From the NCBI RefSeq assembly GCF_021390435.2, contig NZ_JAJVCN010000001.1, positions 3,991,461 to 4,055,460 of the forward strand: a DNA stretch of 64,000 nucleotides. Direction: 5' to 3'. The DNA comes from Kibdelosporangium philippinense (GTDB lineage Bacteria; Actinomycetota; Actinomycetes; Mycobacteriales; Pseudonocardiaceae). Positions 8,196 through 15,570 of this stretch are shown piece after piece. Position 1 is the stretch's first letter; every line of letters begins with the position of its first letter. A model generated the notes under the pieces. The model had not been told where the DNA came from. It saw nothing but the letters and a program-made list of their open reading frames with translations, and ran no database searches. Position numbers and translations under genes: made by a program.

Positions 8196-8831
8196 ATGGA
8201 ACTGACCCCTGACCAGTTGCTCAGCACCACCCGCGCGGTCCGCAAACGGCTCGACCTGACCCGTCCGGTCCCGCGCCACCTCATCGAGGAATGCGTCGAT
8301 CTCGCAGTTCAGGCGCCGACTGGGCGCAACCGGCAACGCTGGCACTTCGTGGTCGTGACCGACACACAGCGACGGGCCGCGCTCGCCGCCGAGTTCCGGC
8401 TGGCTCTCGCCCGGCCGGCGCCCCCGATGTCCGAGCTCGACCAGCGTCGGGCGTACGTCAAACCCGAGGCGATGGAACGGATGTGGGCAGGCGCGGATCA
8501 CTTGTACCGGATCATGGACCAGGTGCCCGCGATCGTGATTCCGTACGTCGAAGGCCGCACGGACAACGCGGACGTGGCTCAGCAAGCAAGCACTTGGGGA
8601 TCGATCTTGCCCGCGGTATGGAGTTTCATGCTCGCCGCACGCGCCCGTGGCCTTGGCACCTGCTGGACCACCGGGCACGCGGGCCGCGAACGCCAGATCG
8701 CCGAGATCCTCGGCGCCCCCGACGACGTCATGGCGGCCGCGTTCATCCCAGTCGCATACACCATCGGCACAAGTTTCCAGCCTGCCAAGCGAATCCCGAG
8801 GGGCGAGGTGCTGCATTGGGACAGCTGGTGA
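8196..8831 (+). CDS. Nitroreductase family protein
   Basis: 211 aa, FMN-dependent nitroreductase fold: N-terminal TTRAVRKRLDL and APTGRNRQRWHFVVV fit the FMN-binding region, and GLGTCWTT the later conserved segment. These enzymes reduce nitroaromatics, quinones or related substrates with NAD(P)H; the substrate here is unknown. The ATG at 8196 is chosen because AAGGA (8183-8187) is 8 nt upstream; the ATG at 8187 overlaps that site. It is paired divergently with the IclR regulator, suggesting inducible detoxification or catabolism. Confidence 0.85.
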   Translation: MELTPDQLLSTTRAVRKRLDLTRPVPRHLIEECVDLAVQAPTGRNRQRWHFVVVTDTQRRAALAAEFRLALARPAPPMSELDQRRAYVKPEAMERMWAGADHLYRIMDQVPAIVIPYVEGRTDNADVAQQASTWGSILPAVWSFMLAARARGLGTCWTTGHAGRERQIAEILGAPDDVMAAAFIPVAYTIGTSFQPAKRIPRGEVLHWDSW

Positions 8832-8930
8832 TTCAACCGCTTGCTTTGTCATATGACACGTTCACTCGAACAAAATTCGGCTTTGCTGGTGGTGTCGTAC
8901 GGGTCACGCCATGTTGGGAGCGCAGCGCCG

Positions 8931-9449
8931 ATGTCAGGTAACGCGAAAATCCTGTCCGCACCACTGCTCTTCGCAGTACTGCAAGCGACATTCAGTGACG
9001 TACATCCGTTCTGCGATCACCTTCTGCAGGGTGATCGGCCCGCCATGGACAAAGGCAAGCCAGGCTGGGTCGGCCGCAAAGCGTGCGCCCGGCACGTGCT
9101 CGTCTACACGGCCGGGCAACTCGGCGCGGCGACCTTGGTGACCAAGGCGCTGGGTCTGCGAACCTCGTGGCGCGGATTGTTGGCGGGCACGGCGGTCAAC
9201 GCGGTGACGCACTACGTGATCGACCGACGGGAACCGTTGAAGAGTTTGATGCGCAGCAAGGTGTTCAGCAAGGGCAACTACCTCGACCACTGCACTGTCC
9301 AGCGCCGCCCCGGCGTCGTCGATCAAGCTGGTCCTGGGACCGCTCTGATGGAATGCGACCAGGCTGTGCACCGCCTAGTCAGCGTGCTCGCGTCGCTGAC
9401 AACGGCGTTGGTCGTCACCCGCGGCGCACGAGGCTGGTCAGATCGGTGA
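8931..9449 (+). CDS. DUF3307-like small membrane protein
   Basis: About 172 aa. The pattern FCDHLLQGDRPAMDKGKPGWVGRKACARHVLVYT followed later by NAVTHYVIDRRE resembles actinobacterial DUF3307-like membrane proteins with His-rich helices; the role is unknown. Hydrophobic helices lie near residues 65-90 and at the C-terminus. ATG 8931 is preferred over upstream in-frame starts because homology-like sequence begins there, although the ribosome-binding site is weak. Its 3' end overlaps the convergent sirtuin gene by 35 bp. (The first quoted motif is residues about 31-64; key elements are the DH, GWVGR and HYVIDRR groups.). Confidence 0.55.
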   Translation: MSGNAKILSAPLLFAVLQATFSDVHPFCDHLLQGDRPAMDKGKPGWVGRKACARHVLVYTAGQLGAATLVTKALGLRTSWRGLLAGTAVNAVTHYVIDRREPLKSLMRSKVFSKGNYLDHCTVQRRPGVVDQAGPGTALMECDQAVHRLVSVLASLTTALVVTRGARGWSDR

Positions 9450-10296
9450 GGGCCGCGCCAAGTGGCAGGTCGACGCGGAGGTCCGCGTATGCGTCTCCCC
9501 TGGTCTGACCTTGGTTGACGATCACGACCGGCTTTCCGGCTTTTGCCGCGTGCCGGACGAACCGCAACCCTGACATGACCGTCAACGATGAACCGAGAAC
9601 CACCAAGGCCCGTGCCGAGTCGACCAGCCGGTAGCACTCTTCGACACGGGTCTTTGGCACGTTCTCCCCGAAGAACACCACGTCCGGTTTGAGCACGCCC
9701 GAGTCGCATGAGACGCACGCGACCAGCTGAAACTCGCGTACCACCTCGTCGGCGAGCTCCACGTCGCCGTCCGGGTTGATACGGATCGCCGTGCCGCTGA
9801 ATGACGGGTTCGCGGCCTGCAGCCGCTGGTCAAGCTCCTCGCGTTGGCTGATCCGGCGGCAATCCAAGCAGACCACGCGGTCCAGGCTGCCGTGCAGTTC
9901 GACCACGCTGGGTGTGCCCGCGGCTTGATGCAGGCCGTCGACGTTTTGGGTGATCACGCCGGTCACGTAGCCCTCGGCGCACAACGTCGCCACGGCGTGA
10001 TGCCCGTCGTTCGGATTGGCCCGCGCGATCGTCCGCCAGCCGACGTGACTGCGGGCCCAATACCGCTGACGGCCCGCGACACTGCCGACGAACTCGTCAT
10101 ACGTCATCGGGGTATGTCGCCGCAGGCTCCCCGACGCCCCTCGGTAATCGGGAATGCCGGACTCCGTGGAGAGTCCAGCACCGCTCAGCACCACCACGTC
10201 ACCGTCAGCGACCACTTCGGCAAGGCCGGTGAGGTCGGTCGTCCTCGGCAACGGCTCCCCGACCGGGGTGTAATCCAATGTCGGCCGCGTCCGCAC
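9415..10296 (-). CDS. Sir2-family NAD-dependent protein deacylase
   Basis: 293 aa, a sirtuin that removes acyl groups from lysine using NAD. Visible motifs: GAGLSTESGIPDYRG (39-53), TQNVDGLH (116-123), catalytic His135 (ELHGS), and a zinc site of Cys143, Cys146, Cys194 and Cys197. The Cys pairs are about 50 residues apart, longer than in the smallest bacterial sirtuins, leaving a loop insertion at 150-190. It starts with ATG at 10296 and is divergent from the leader ORF/ribosomal protection gene. No operon partner is seen; in actinobacteria such enzymes often act on AMP-forming acyl-CoA synthetases, which is general knowledge rather than shown here. Confidence 0.93.
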   Translation of the reverse strand: MRTRPTLDYTPVGEPLPRTTDLTGLAEVVADGDVVVLSGAGLSTESGIPDYRGASGSLRRHTPMTYDEFVGSVAGRQRYWARSHVGWRTIARANPNDGHHAVATLCAEGYVTGVITQNVDGLHQAAGTPSVVELHGSLDRVVCLDCRRISQREELDQRLQAANPSFSGTAIRINPDGDVELADEVVREFQLVACVSCDSGVLKPDVVFFGENVPKTRVEECYRLVDSARALVVLGSSLTVMSGLRFVRHAAKAGKPVVIVNQGQTRGDAYADLRVDLPLGAALTDLTSLVRRG

Positions 10297-10379
10297 GCAC
10301 CAAGCCTACGTGGAAAATCCGATGCGGACTTGTAGCCGACATTGCTACCGTGCCGCGACACGCATCCCAAGGAGGTCCC

Positions 10380-10493
10380 ATGCGCCGAGTGACGACACGC
10401 CCCATCCGTTGTCGCTCGTACGCAGCTGAAGGACCACACGGATGCTCAATCTCGGCATTGTCGCCCACGTCGACGCCGGAAAAACCAGTCTGA
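10380..10493 (+). CDS. Candidate leader peptide of the ribosomal protection gene
   Basis: A 37-codon ORF beginning ATG-CGC-CGA-GTG with an ideal Shine-Dalgarno AAGGAGGT at 10369-10376, much stronger than that of the gene it precedes. It is Arg/Thr-rich at the start (MRRVTTRPIRCRS) and overlaps the first 52 bases of the tetracycline-resistance-like gene in another frame. Upstream short ORFs with strong ribosome-binding sites often control ribosome-targeting resistance genes (tet(M), erm) by attenuation or coupling. That this one is translated and regulatory is inference from position and its ribosome-binding site. Confidence 0.45.
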   Translation: MRRVTTRPIRCRSYAAEGPHGCSISALSPTSTPEKPV

Positions 10494-12277
10494 CCGAACG
10501 GCTCCTGTTCGATTCCGGAGCCATCACCCGCCTCGGGTCCGTCGACGGTGGTGACACCAGGACCGACGCGATGGCCATCGAACGCCGCCGGGGTATCACG
10601 ATCCGCTCAGCGGTGGCGACCTTCTCCATCGCCGGGCGCACGGTGCACCTGATCGACACTCCTGGCCACACCGATTTCGTGGCCGAGGTCGAACGGGCGC
10701 TCGGCGTCCTCGACGGCGCAATTCTCGTGCTGTCCGCTGTGGAGGGTGTGCAGCCGCATACCCGGGTCCTGATGCGGACCCTGCAATCGCTTGGCGTGCC
10801 TACCATTTTGTTCGTCAACAAGATCGATCGTCGTGGTGCCCGGTACATCGATCTGCTTGACGACATCCGCCGGATGCTCAGCCCGTCGGTGATCCCGCTC
10901 AACAGTCCCAGTGAACTCGCCATGACACGCCTCGGCAGCCAAGCCGCCGAAGTCCTCGCTGAGCACAGTGATGCGGTGCTGCAGTCCTATGTGGATGGTC
11001 TTGACCCACGATTGTTGCATCGGGAACTCGTCAGGCAGACGGGCGAGGCGCTCGTCCATCCGGTCCTGTTCGGTTCAGCCATCACCGGCGCGGGCACGGA
11101 GGCGTTGGGTCAGGCCATTGTGGACCTGTTGCCTACCGTCGATCCCGCGGCGACCGGCGAACTCGACGGCACGGTGTTCGCCGTCGAGCATGCTGGCGGC
11201 AGGCGGTTCGCCATCGCCCGGTTGTTCTCCGGCGAGCTAAAGGTTCGTGACCAGGTCACATTCGTCCGGCAGGACGCGTCGGGCACAACCGTCCACTCCA
11301 GCCGCGCCACCGAAGTTCTGGACGCGGACCGTGCCCAGACGACGATACGGGCCGGTGGCATCGCCCGGATCGGCGGTATACCGGGACTTCGGGTTGGGGA
11401 CCGGCTGGGTTCGACCGCGTCCAAGCGAAAGCAGGCCCGGTTCCGGCCACCGACTTTCCAGACCATGGTCACGTCAAGCGACCAGAACCTGTACGCCGGG
11501 TTGAGCCATCTGGCCGATGAGGATCCGCTGATCGACATGAAGCCAGGACCGACGCCCGGCAGTCTGCTCGTCTCGCTGTACGGTGAGGTCCAACGTGAGG
11601 TCATCGCCGCGCGGTTGGCTGAGGAATTCGGGGTCACAGCTGAGTTCTCGCCAAGCACGGTGGTCTGCGTCGAGCGGCTCAAAGGTACAGGTCACGCGGT
11701 CAAGCGGATGGGCGAGACGCTGTTCGTCGGGACCGTTGGGCTGCGCATCGAGCCTGGTGAAGCCGATTCCGGTATCCAGTATCAATTGGAGGCTGAACGA
11801 GGATCGTTGCCTGCCGCGTTCATGACGGCGATCGAGGACACCGTCCGCGCGACACTCGCAACCGGTCGGCACGGCTGGCAGGTCGTGGATTGCCTCGTGA
11901 CGCTCACCCACACCGGCTACAGCAGTCCCGTCACCGTGGCCGCGGACTTCCGCAACCTCACTCCCCTGGTTGTCATGCAGGCATTGGCGAACGCGGGAAC
12001 GGTCGTGTGCGAGCCGATCGAACAAGCCGACATCGACATACCAGCGGACGCCGTCAGCACGGTCCTGAACCTACTCGTCCGATGTGGGGGCACACCAGAA
12101 ATGCCGGTAGTTCGTGGAGATTCCGCAACCGTCCGTGCGGTTGTGCCGTCACGACAGCTTCGCGCCGTCGAACAGTCACTTCCTGGGCTGACCAACGGGT
12201 ACGGCACGCTCATCGCGCGCTTCGCGGGCTATCGGCCGATCGCACCTTTGGGCAGACTTCGGTCAATGGGGCCGTAA
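10442..12277 (+). CDS. TetM/OtrA-like tetracycline-resistance ribosomal protection GTPase
   Basis: 611 aa, an EF-G-like GTPase of the ribosomal protection class that removes tetracyclines from the ribosome. G motifs: AHVDAGKT (8-15), RGITI, DTPGHTDF, NKID. The C-terminal part has the TetM-type segment GYSSPVTVAADFRNLTP, the loop region that reaches into the decoding centre, and ends with a NGYG segment. Length (tet(M) 639, otrA 663) is slightly short. GAAGGA (10428-10433) precedes the ATG at 10442. The upstream overlapping leader ORF suggests antibiotic-responsive expression. Actinomycete copies may be self-resistance genes or housekeeping paralogues; no tetracycline biosynthesis gene is visible. 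Confidence 0.88.
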   Translation: MLNLGIVAHVDAGKTSLTERLLFDSGAITRLGSVDGGDTRTDAMAIERRRGITIRSAVATFSIAGRTVHLIDTPGHTDFVAEVERALGVLDGAILVLSAVEGVQPHTRVLMRTLQSLGVPTILFVNKIDRRGARYIDLLDDIRRMLSPSVIPLNSPSELAMTRLGSQAAEVLAEHSDAVLQSYVDGLDPRLLHRELVRQTGEALVHPVLFGSAITGAGTEALGQAIVDLLPTVDPAATGELDGTVFAVEHAGGRRFAIARLFSGELKVRDQVTFVRQDASGTTVHSSRATEVLDADRAQTTIRAGGIARIGGIPGLRVGDRLGSTASKRKQARFRPPTFQTMVTSSDQNLYAGLSHLADEDPLIDMKPGPTPGSLLVSLYGEVQREVIAARLAEEFGVTAEFSPSTVVCVERLKGTGHAVKRMGETLFVGTVGLRIEPGEADSGIQYQLEAERGSLPAAFMTAIEDTVRATLATGRHGWQVVDCLVTLTHTGYSSPVTVAADFRNLTPLVVMQALANAGTVVCEPIEQADIDIPADAVSTVLNLLVRCGGTPEMPVVRGDSATVRAVVPSRQLRAVEQSLPGLTNGYGTLIARFAGYRPIAPLGRLRSMGP

Positions 12278-12357
12278 CCGGACCGATCGCCGTGATACTT
12301 TCCCGGCCGCCGTACTCCCATGATCATTGCTGCGTACGGCGTTATCGAGGGGACGTC

Positions 12358-12780
12358 GTGAAGTATCCACTGTGGTTTGTCGTCGGCGGGATTCTCGCGG
12401 TGATCTGCTTGATCGTCGCGGGCAACCTGATGGTGTCCGGTCCGACGGTGGCGACTTTCATCGAGCGGGAGTTCGAAAAGGACGTCTCGCCGGACGACGA
12501 CATCGCCGCGTACAAATCCCAGTACGTGCCGACGTCGGTCTCCGCGCGGATCGCCAGGACGTGGACGCCGTTGTCGCAGACCGCTGACAGTTCTGGGATC
12601 TATCTGCGCTATTCACGTGATGCCGTGGTGATCCGGCCGATCCCGACCGGATCGTCCATTCACGTGTTGGAGGTCGAGCGGGCACATCGGACTTACAGCG
12701 GGCATACCGGCGGGTCGTGGGGCTGGACGTCGACCTACGGCAGTGACTTCCGTGGCCGTGGACCGGGAGCGGGCAAATGA
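12358..12780 (+). CDS. DUF4247 family protein
   Basis: 140 aa from GTG at 12358, preceded by GAGGGGA. One N-terminal transmembrane helix (about 4-24) anchors an extracytoplasmic domain with LRYSRDAVVIRP and VERAHRTYSGH; the Gly/Arg-rich end RGRGPGAGK is typical of DUF4247. Its stop overlaps the ATG of the next gene (ATGA, 12777-12780). In actinobacteria this family travels with DUF350 and spermidine-synthase-like genes, exactly as here; the pathway is not established. Confidence 0.75.
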   Translation: MKYPLWFVVGGILAVICLIVAGNLMVSGPTVATFIEREFEKDVSPDDDIAAYKSQYVPTSVSARIARTWTPLSQTADSSGIYLRYSRDAVVIRPIPTGSSIHVLEVERAHRTYSGHTGGSWGWTSTYGSDFRGRGPGAGK

Positions 12781-13604
12781 GCCGCAAGCGTCGCAGCAAA
12801 GCCGCTGCCGCAGCACATGCCCGCCGCAACGGCATCGAGCAGGCACCGAAACCGAAGCCGAGCAAGTGGCAGCAGTTCTGGGTGGCGATCGGGATCACGA
12901 TCGGAATCCTGATCGGGTGGGTCCTTCTCGCCACATCACTGTTCGACAAAGCCCCACGCACCACAGGTGGTTTCTTCAGCACCACCGAAGGCGAAAACTT
13001 CGGCTACTACAACTCGTCGACCGTCTACGACGGCGAAATCGTTCCCCAGTTCACCACCGAGGCCGCGCTCGAACTGACCGCCGGGCTGGCTGAAATGGAG
13101 AAGGCACACGGGATCTGCTTCGGCTGGAGCCTGACCGACGGCAAGACAAAGAAGACGCAGGCCGGATCGAGCAAAGGCCGCGATGTCCCGGCCAAACAGT
13201 GCCAGCGATGGCTTGAGACCGTTGTCACGGTCGGGTACACCAGTGACAACAGCACCAGCCCCGACGGCGCGAGCGTCTACGTGCAGGGCTCGTCGGAGTT
13301 CCGGAGCCTGCCTGTCGCTGACGATTTCGCGCGGCTCGGCGTGAACATCCCCGCGCTGGTTGAGGATCCGATCGCGGGGACCGGCCATGCCGCGCTTGGC
13401 CTGCCGCTGCTGATGATCGAGGCAGGCACCCTGCCGATGGTCGAGCAAACCAATCGGCAAGTCACGCCGAAACCGCTGGACGTGGTGAGCGGTTCGGACA
13501 TCTCAGGAAGTACGTGGTTCGCGTTGTACGGCATCGGCGGCGCGGCCGTGCTGTGCGTCGTGTTGGGTTTCTGGCTGCGCAGCCGGGCAAAGAAGGCCGC
13601 GTGA
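12777..13604 (+). CDS. Two-helix membrane protein in the spermidine-synthase-like operon
   Basis: 275 aa, basic N-terminus (RKRRSKAAAAAHARR), one transmembrane helix at about 35-55, a roughly 185-residue outside domain with two cysteines (in HGICFGWS and AKQCQRW) that could form a disulphide, and a C-terminal helix (about 248-268) followed by RSRAKKAA. I recognise no named family. Translationally coupled to the DUF4247 gene by a 4-bp overlap and 23 bp before the DUF350 gene, so it probably belongs to the same envelope-associated complex. Confidence 0.6.
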   Translation: MSRKRRSKAAAAAHARRNGIEQAPKPKPSKWQQFWVAIGITIGILIGWVLLATSLFDKAPRTTGGFFSTTEGENFGYYNSSTVYDGEIVPQFTTEAALELTAGLAEMEKAHGICFGWSLTDGKTKKTQAGSSKGRDVPAKQCQRWLETVVTVGYTSDNSTSPDGASVYVQGSSEFRSLPVADDFARLGVNIPALVEDPIAGTGHAALGLPLLMIEAGTLPMVEQTNRQVTPKPLDVVSGSDISGSTWFALYGIGGAAVLCVVLGFWLRSRAKKAA

Positions 13605-13627
13605 ATAACACAGGGAAAGGAAGTCCA

Positions 13628-14050
13628 GTGTCTGAACTCGTCAGCGGCTTGCTGGCCACCCTCGCGTACGGGGTCATCGGCACCGTGCTGATGGCGCTGG
13701 GTTTCCTGCTCGTCGACCTGGCCACCCCCGGCAAGCTGCGTGAGCTGATCTGGGTGCAGGGCAACCGCAACGCCTCGATCCTGCTCGCCTCCGGGTTGCT
13801 CGGCGTCGGCGCGATCGTCACGACCGCGATCATCACCAGCGACAGCGACATGTCGGTCGGTCTGATGTCCACTGTGGTCTTCGGGCTGGCCGGGCTTGCC
13901 CTGATGTCGGTTGCCTTCGTACTGCTGGACATCGCCACGCCGGGCAAGCTCGGCGAGATCCTCGCCAGTCCGGAGCCACACCCAGCGGTGTGGGTGTCCG
14001 CGAGCGTGCACATCGCGGTCGGCGCGATCATCGCCGCGTCGATCACGTGA
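13628..14050 (+). CDS. DUF350 family membrane protein
   Basis: 140 aa, four predicted helices arranged as two similar halves; each half contains a LLDxATPGKLxE motif (LVDLATPGKLRE and LLDIATPGKLGE), the hallmark of DUF350 repeats. GTG at 13628 is chosen because AAAGGAAG lies 5-6 nt upstream. The stop overlaps the GTG of the spermidine-synthase-like gene (GTGA, 14047-14050). The function of DUF350 is unknown. Confidence 0.82.
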   Translation: MSELVSGLLATLAYGVIGTVLMALGFLLVDLATPGKLRELIWVQGNRNASILLASGLLGVGAIVTTAIITSDSDMSVGLMSTVVFGLAGLALMSVAFVLLDIATPGKLGEILASPEPHPAVWVSASVHIAVGAIIAASIT

Positions 14051-15570
14051 GCCAACGCCTTGCCCGGATCGCGGTCCTCGCCGCGGTCTTCGTTTGTGCT
14101 GCCTGTGGGTTGGTCTACGAACTCGCCTTGGTCGCGCTGGGCAGCTACCTGATCGGTGACACGGTCGGCCAGGCGTCGATTGTCCTGTCGGTCATGGTCT
14201 TCGCGATGGGCATCGGTGCGCTGCTGGCGAAACCGTTGCAGCGCCGGGCCGAAGCCGCGTTCGCCGGGATCGAGATCGCACTGGCACTATTGGGCGGGCT
14301 CAGCGTTTTGTTGCTGTACGCGGCATTCGCGTGGCTGAGCCTGTACATCCCTGTGCTCGTAGTGATCGCGCTGACGCTCGGACTGCTGATCGGCGCGGAA
14401 ATCCCACTGCTGATGGTTCTACTGCAAAGGATTCGGCGTCAGGACGCCGGAAGCGCGGTCGCGGATCTGTTCGCCGCGGACTACGTCGGCGCACTCCTTG
14501 GTGGTCTTGCTTTTCCGTTCATTCTGCTGCCTGTGTTCGGACAGATCCGTGGCGCGTTGCTGGTCGGCGCGCTCAATGCCGTTGTCGGCCTTGGACTCGT
14601 GCTGACGGTGTTCGGCAAGAAGCTGGCACGGCACACTCGGACGATCCTGTCGGTCGGCGCGATCGCGGTCACCGTCGTACTGGTCACGACGTTCGCGTTA
14701 GCTGGCCGGTTCGAGCTGTCCGCGCGTCAGGCGCTGTACGCCGATCCCGTTGTGCACGCGGAAAGGACGCCGTATCAGGAGATCGTCATCACGGAGTCGT
14801 TCGATTCGGACGTCCGGTTCTATCTCAACGGCGATCTTCAGTTCAGCTCGGTCGACGAGTACCGCTATCACGAGGCCCTGGTTCACCCAGTGCTCGCTGG
14901 GCCGCACGATCGCGTGCTGATCCTCGGCGGCGGTGACGGGCTCGGGTTACGGGAAGTCCTGAGTTATCAGGACGTTCACGCGGTCACACTGGTCGAATTG
15001 GACCCGAGGGTGATCGACCTCGCTCGTACCGAACCGTCCCTTGTAGAGCTCAACGGCAACGCCTTCGCCGACCCGCGCGTCGAGGTGGTCAACGCGGACG
15101 CGTTCACCTGGTTACGCCACAACGCCTCCCGCTACGACGCCGTGATCGTCGACATGCCGGATCCAGACTCCACCGCGACCGCGAAGCTGTACTCGGTCGA
15201 GTTCTACGCCCTAGTCAAACGCGTGCTCACCGACGACGGCCGAATGGTTGTCCAATCAGGATCGCCATACTTCGCACCGAAGACCTATTGGTGCGTCGAA
15301 AGGTCGATCCAGGAAGCCGGGTTGGTCAGCGTCCCGTACTCCACGTCGGTGCCCAGCTTCGGCGACTGGGGTTTCCACCTCGCATCGGCGAAGCTCCCGC
15401 AACTCCGCCTGCCGGACAACGCGCCAGCGTTGCGATCCCTCGACGCCGACTCACTGCGCGCGGCCGCTGTGTTCCCAGTCGATCGCCGACGGCTCCCCGG
15501 GATCGAAGCGTCCACCCTGATGCGGCCCTTGGTGCTGGAGTACGCCAAGCAGGAATGGCAGAACTACTAG
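14047..15570 (+). CDS. Membrane-bound spermidine synthase-like aminopropyltransferase
   Basis: 507 aa. About 7 transmembrane helices occupy residues 1-220, followed by a cytosolic spermidine synthase domain: ILGGGDGLGLREVL (decarboxy-AdoMet loop), VELDPRVIDLA, NADAFTW and VDMPDPDS. Soluble SpeE transfers aminopropyl groups to putrescine; the membrane-fused form in actinobacteria has no proven substrate. Start GTG 14047 overlaps the DUF350 stop, so the four genes from 12358 form an operon. The 3' end overlaps the convergent kinase gene by 4 bp. Confidence 0.88.
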   Translation: MSQRLARIAVLAAVFVCAACGLVYELALVALGSYLIGDTVGQASIVLSVMVFAMGIGALLAKPLQRRAEAAFAGIEIALALLGGLSVLLLYAAFAWLSLYIPVLVVIALTLGLLIGAEIPLLMVLLQRIRRQDAGSAVADLFAADYVGALLGGLAFPFILLPVFGQIRGALLVGALNAVVGLGLVLTVFGKKLARHTRTILSVGAIAVTVVLVTTFALAGRFELSARQALYADPVVHAERTPYQEIVITESFDSDVRFYLNGDLQFSSVDEYRYHEALVHPVLAGPHDRVLILGGGDGLGLREVLSYQDVHAVTLVELDPRVIDLARTEPSLVELNGNAFADPRVEVVNADAFTWLRHNASRYDAVIVDMPDPDSTATAKLYSVEFYALVKRVLTDDGRMVVQSGSPYFAPKTYWCVERSIQEAGLVSVPYSTSVPSFGDWGFHLASAKLPQLRLPDNAPALRSLDADSLRAAAVFPVDRRRLPGIEASTLMRPLVLEYAKQEWQNY

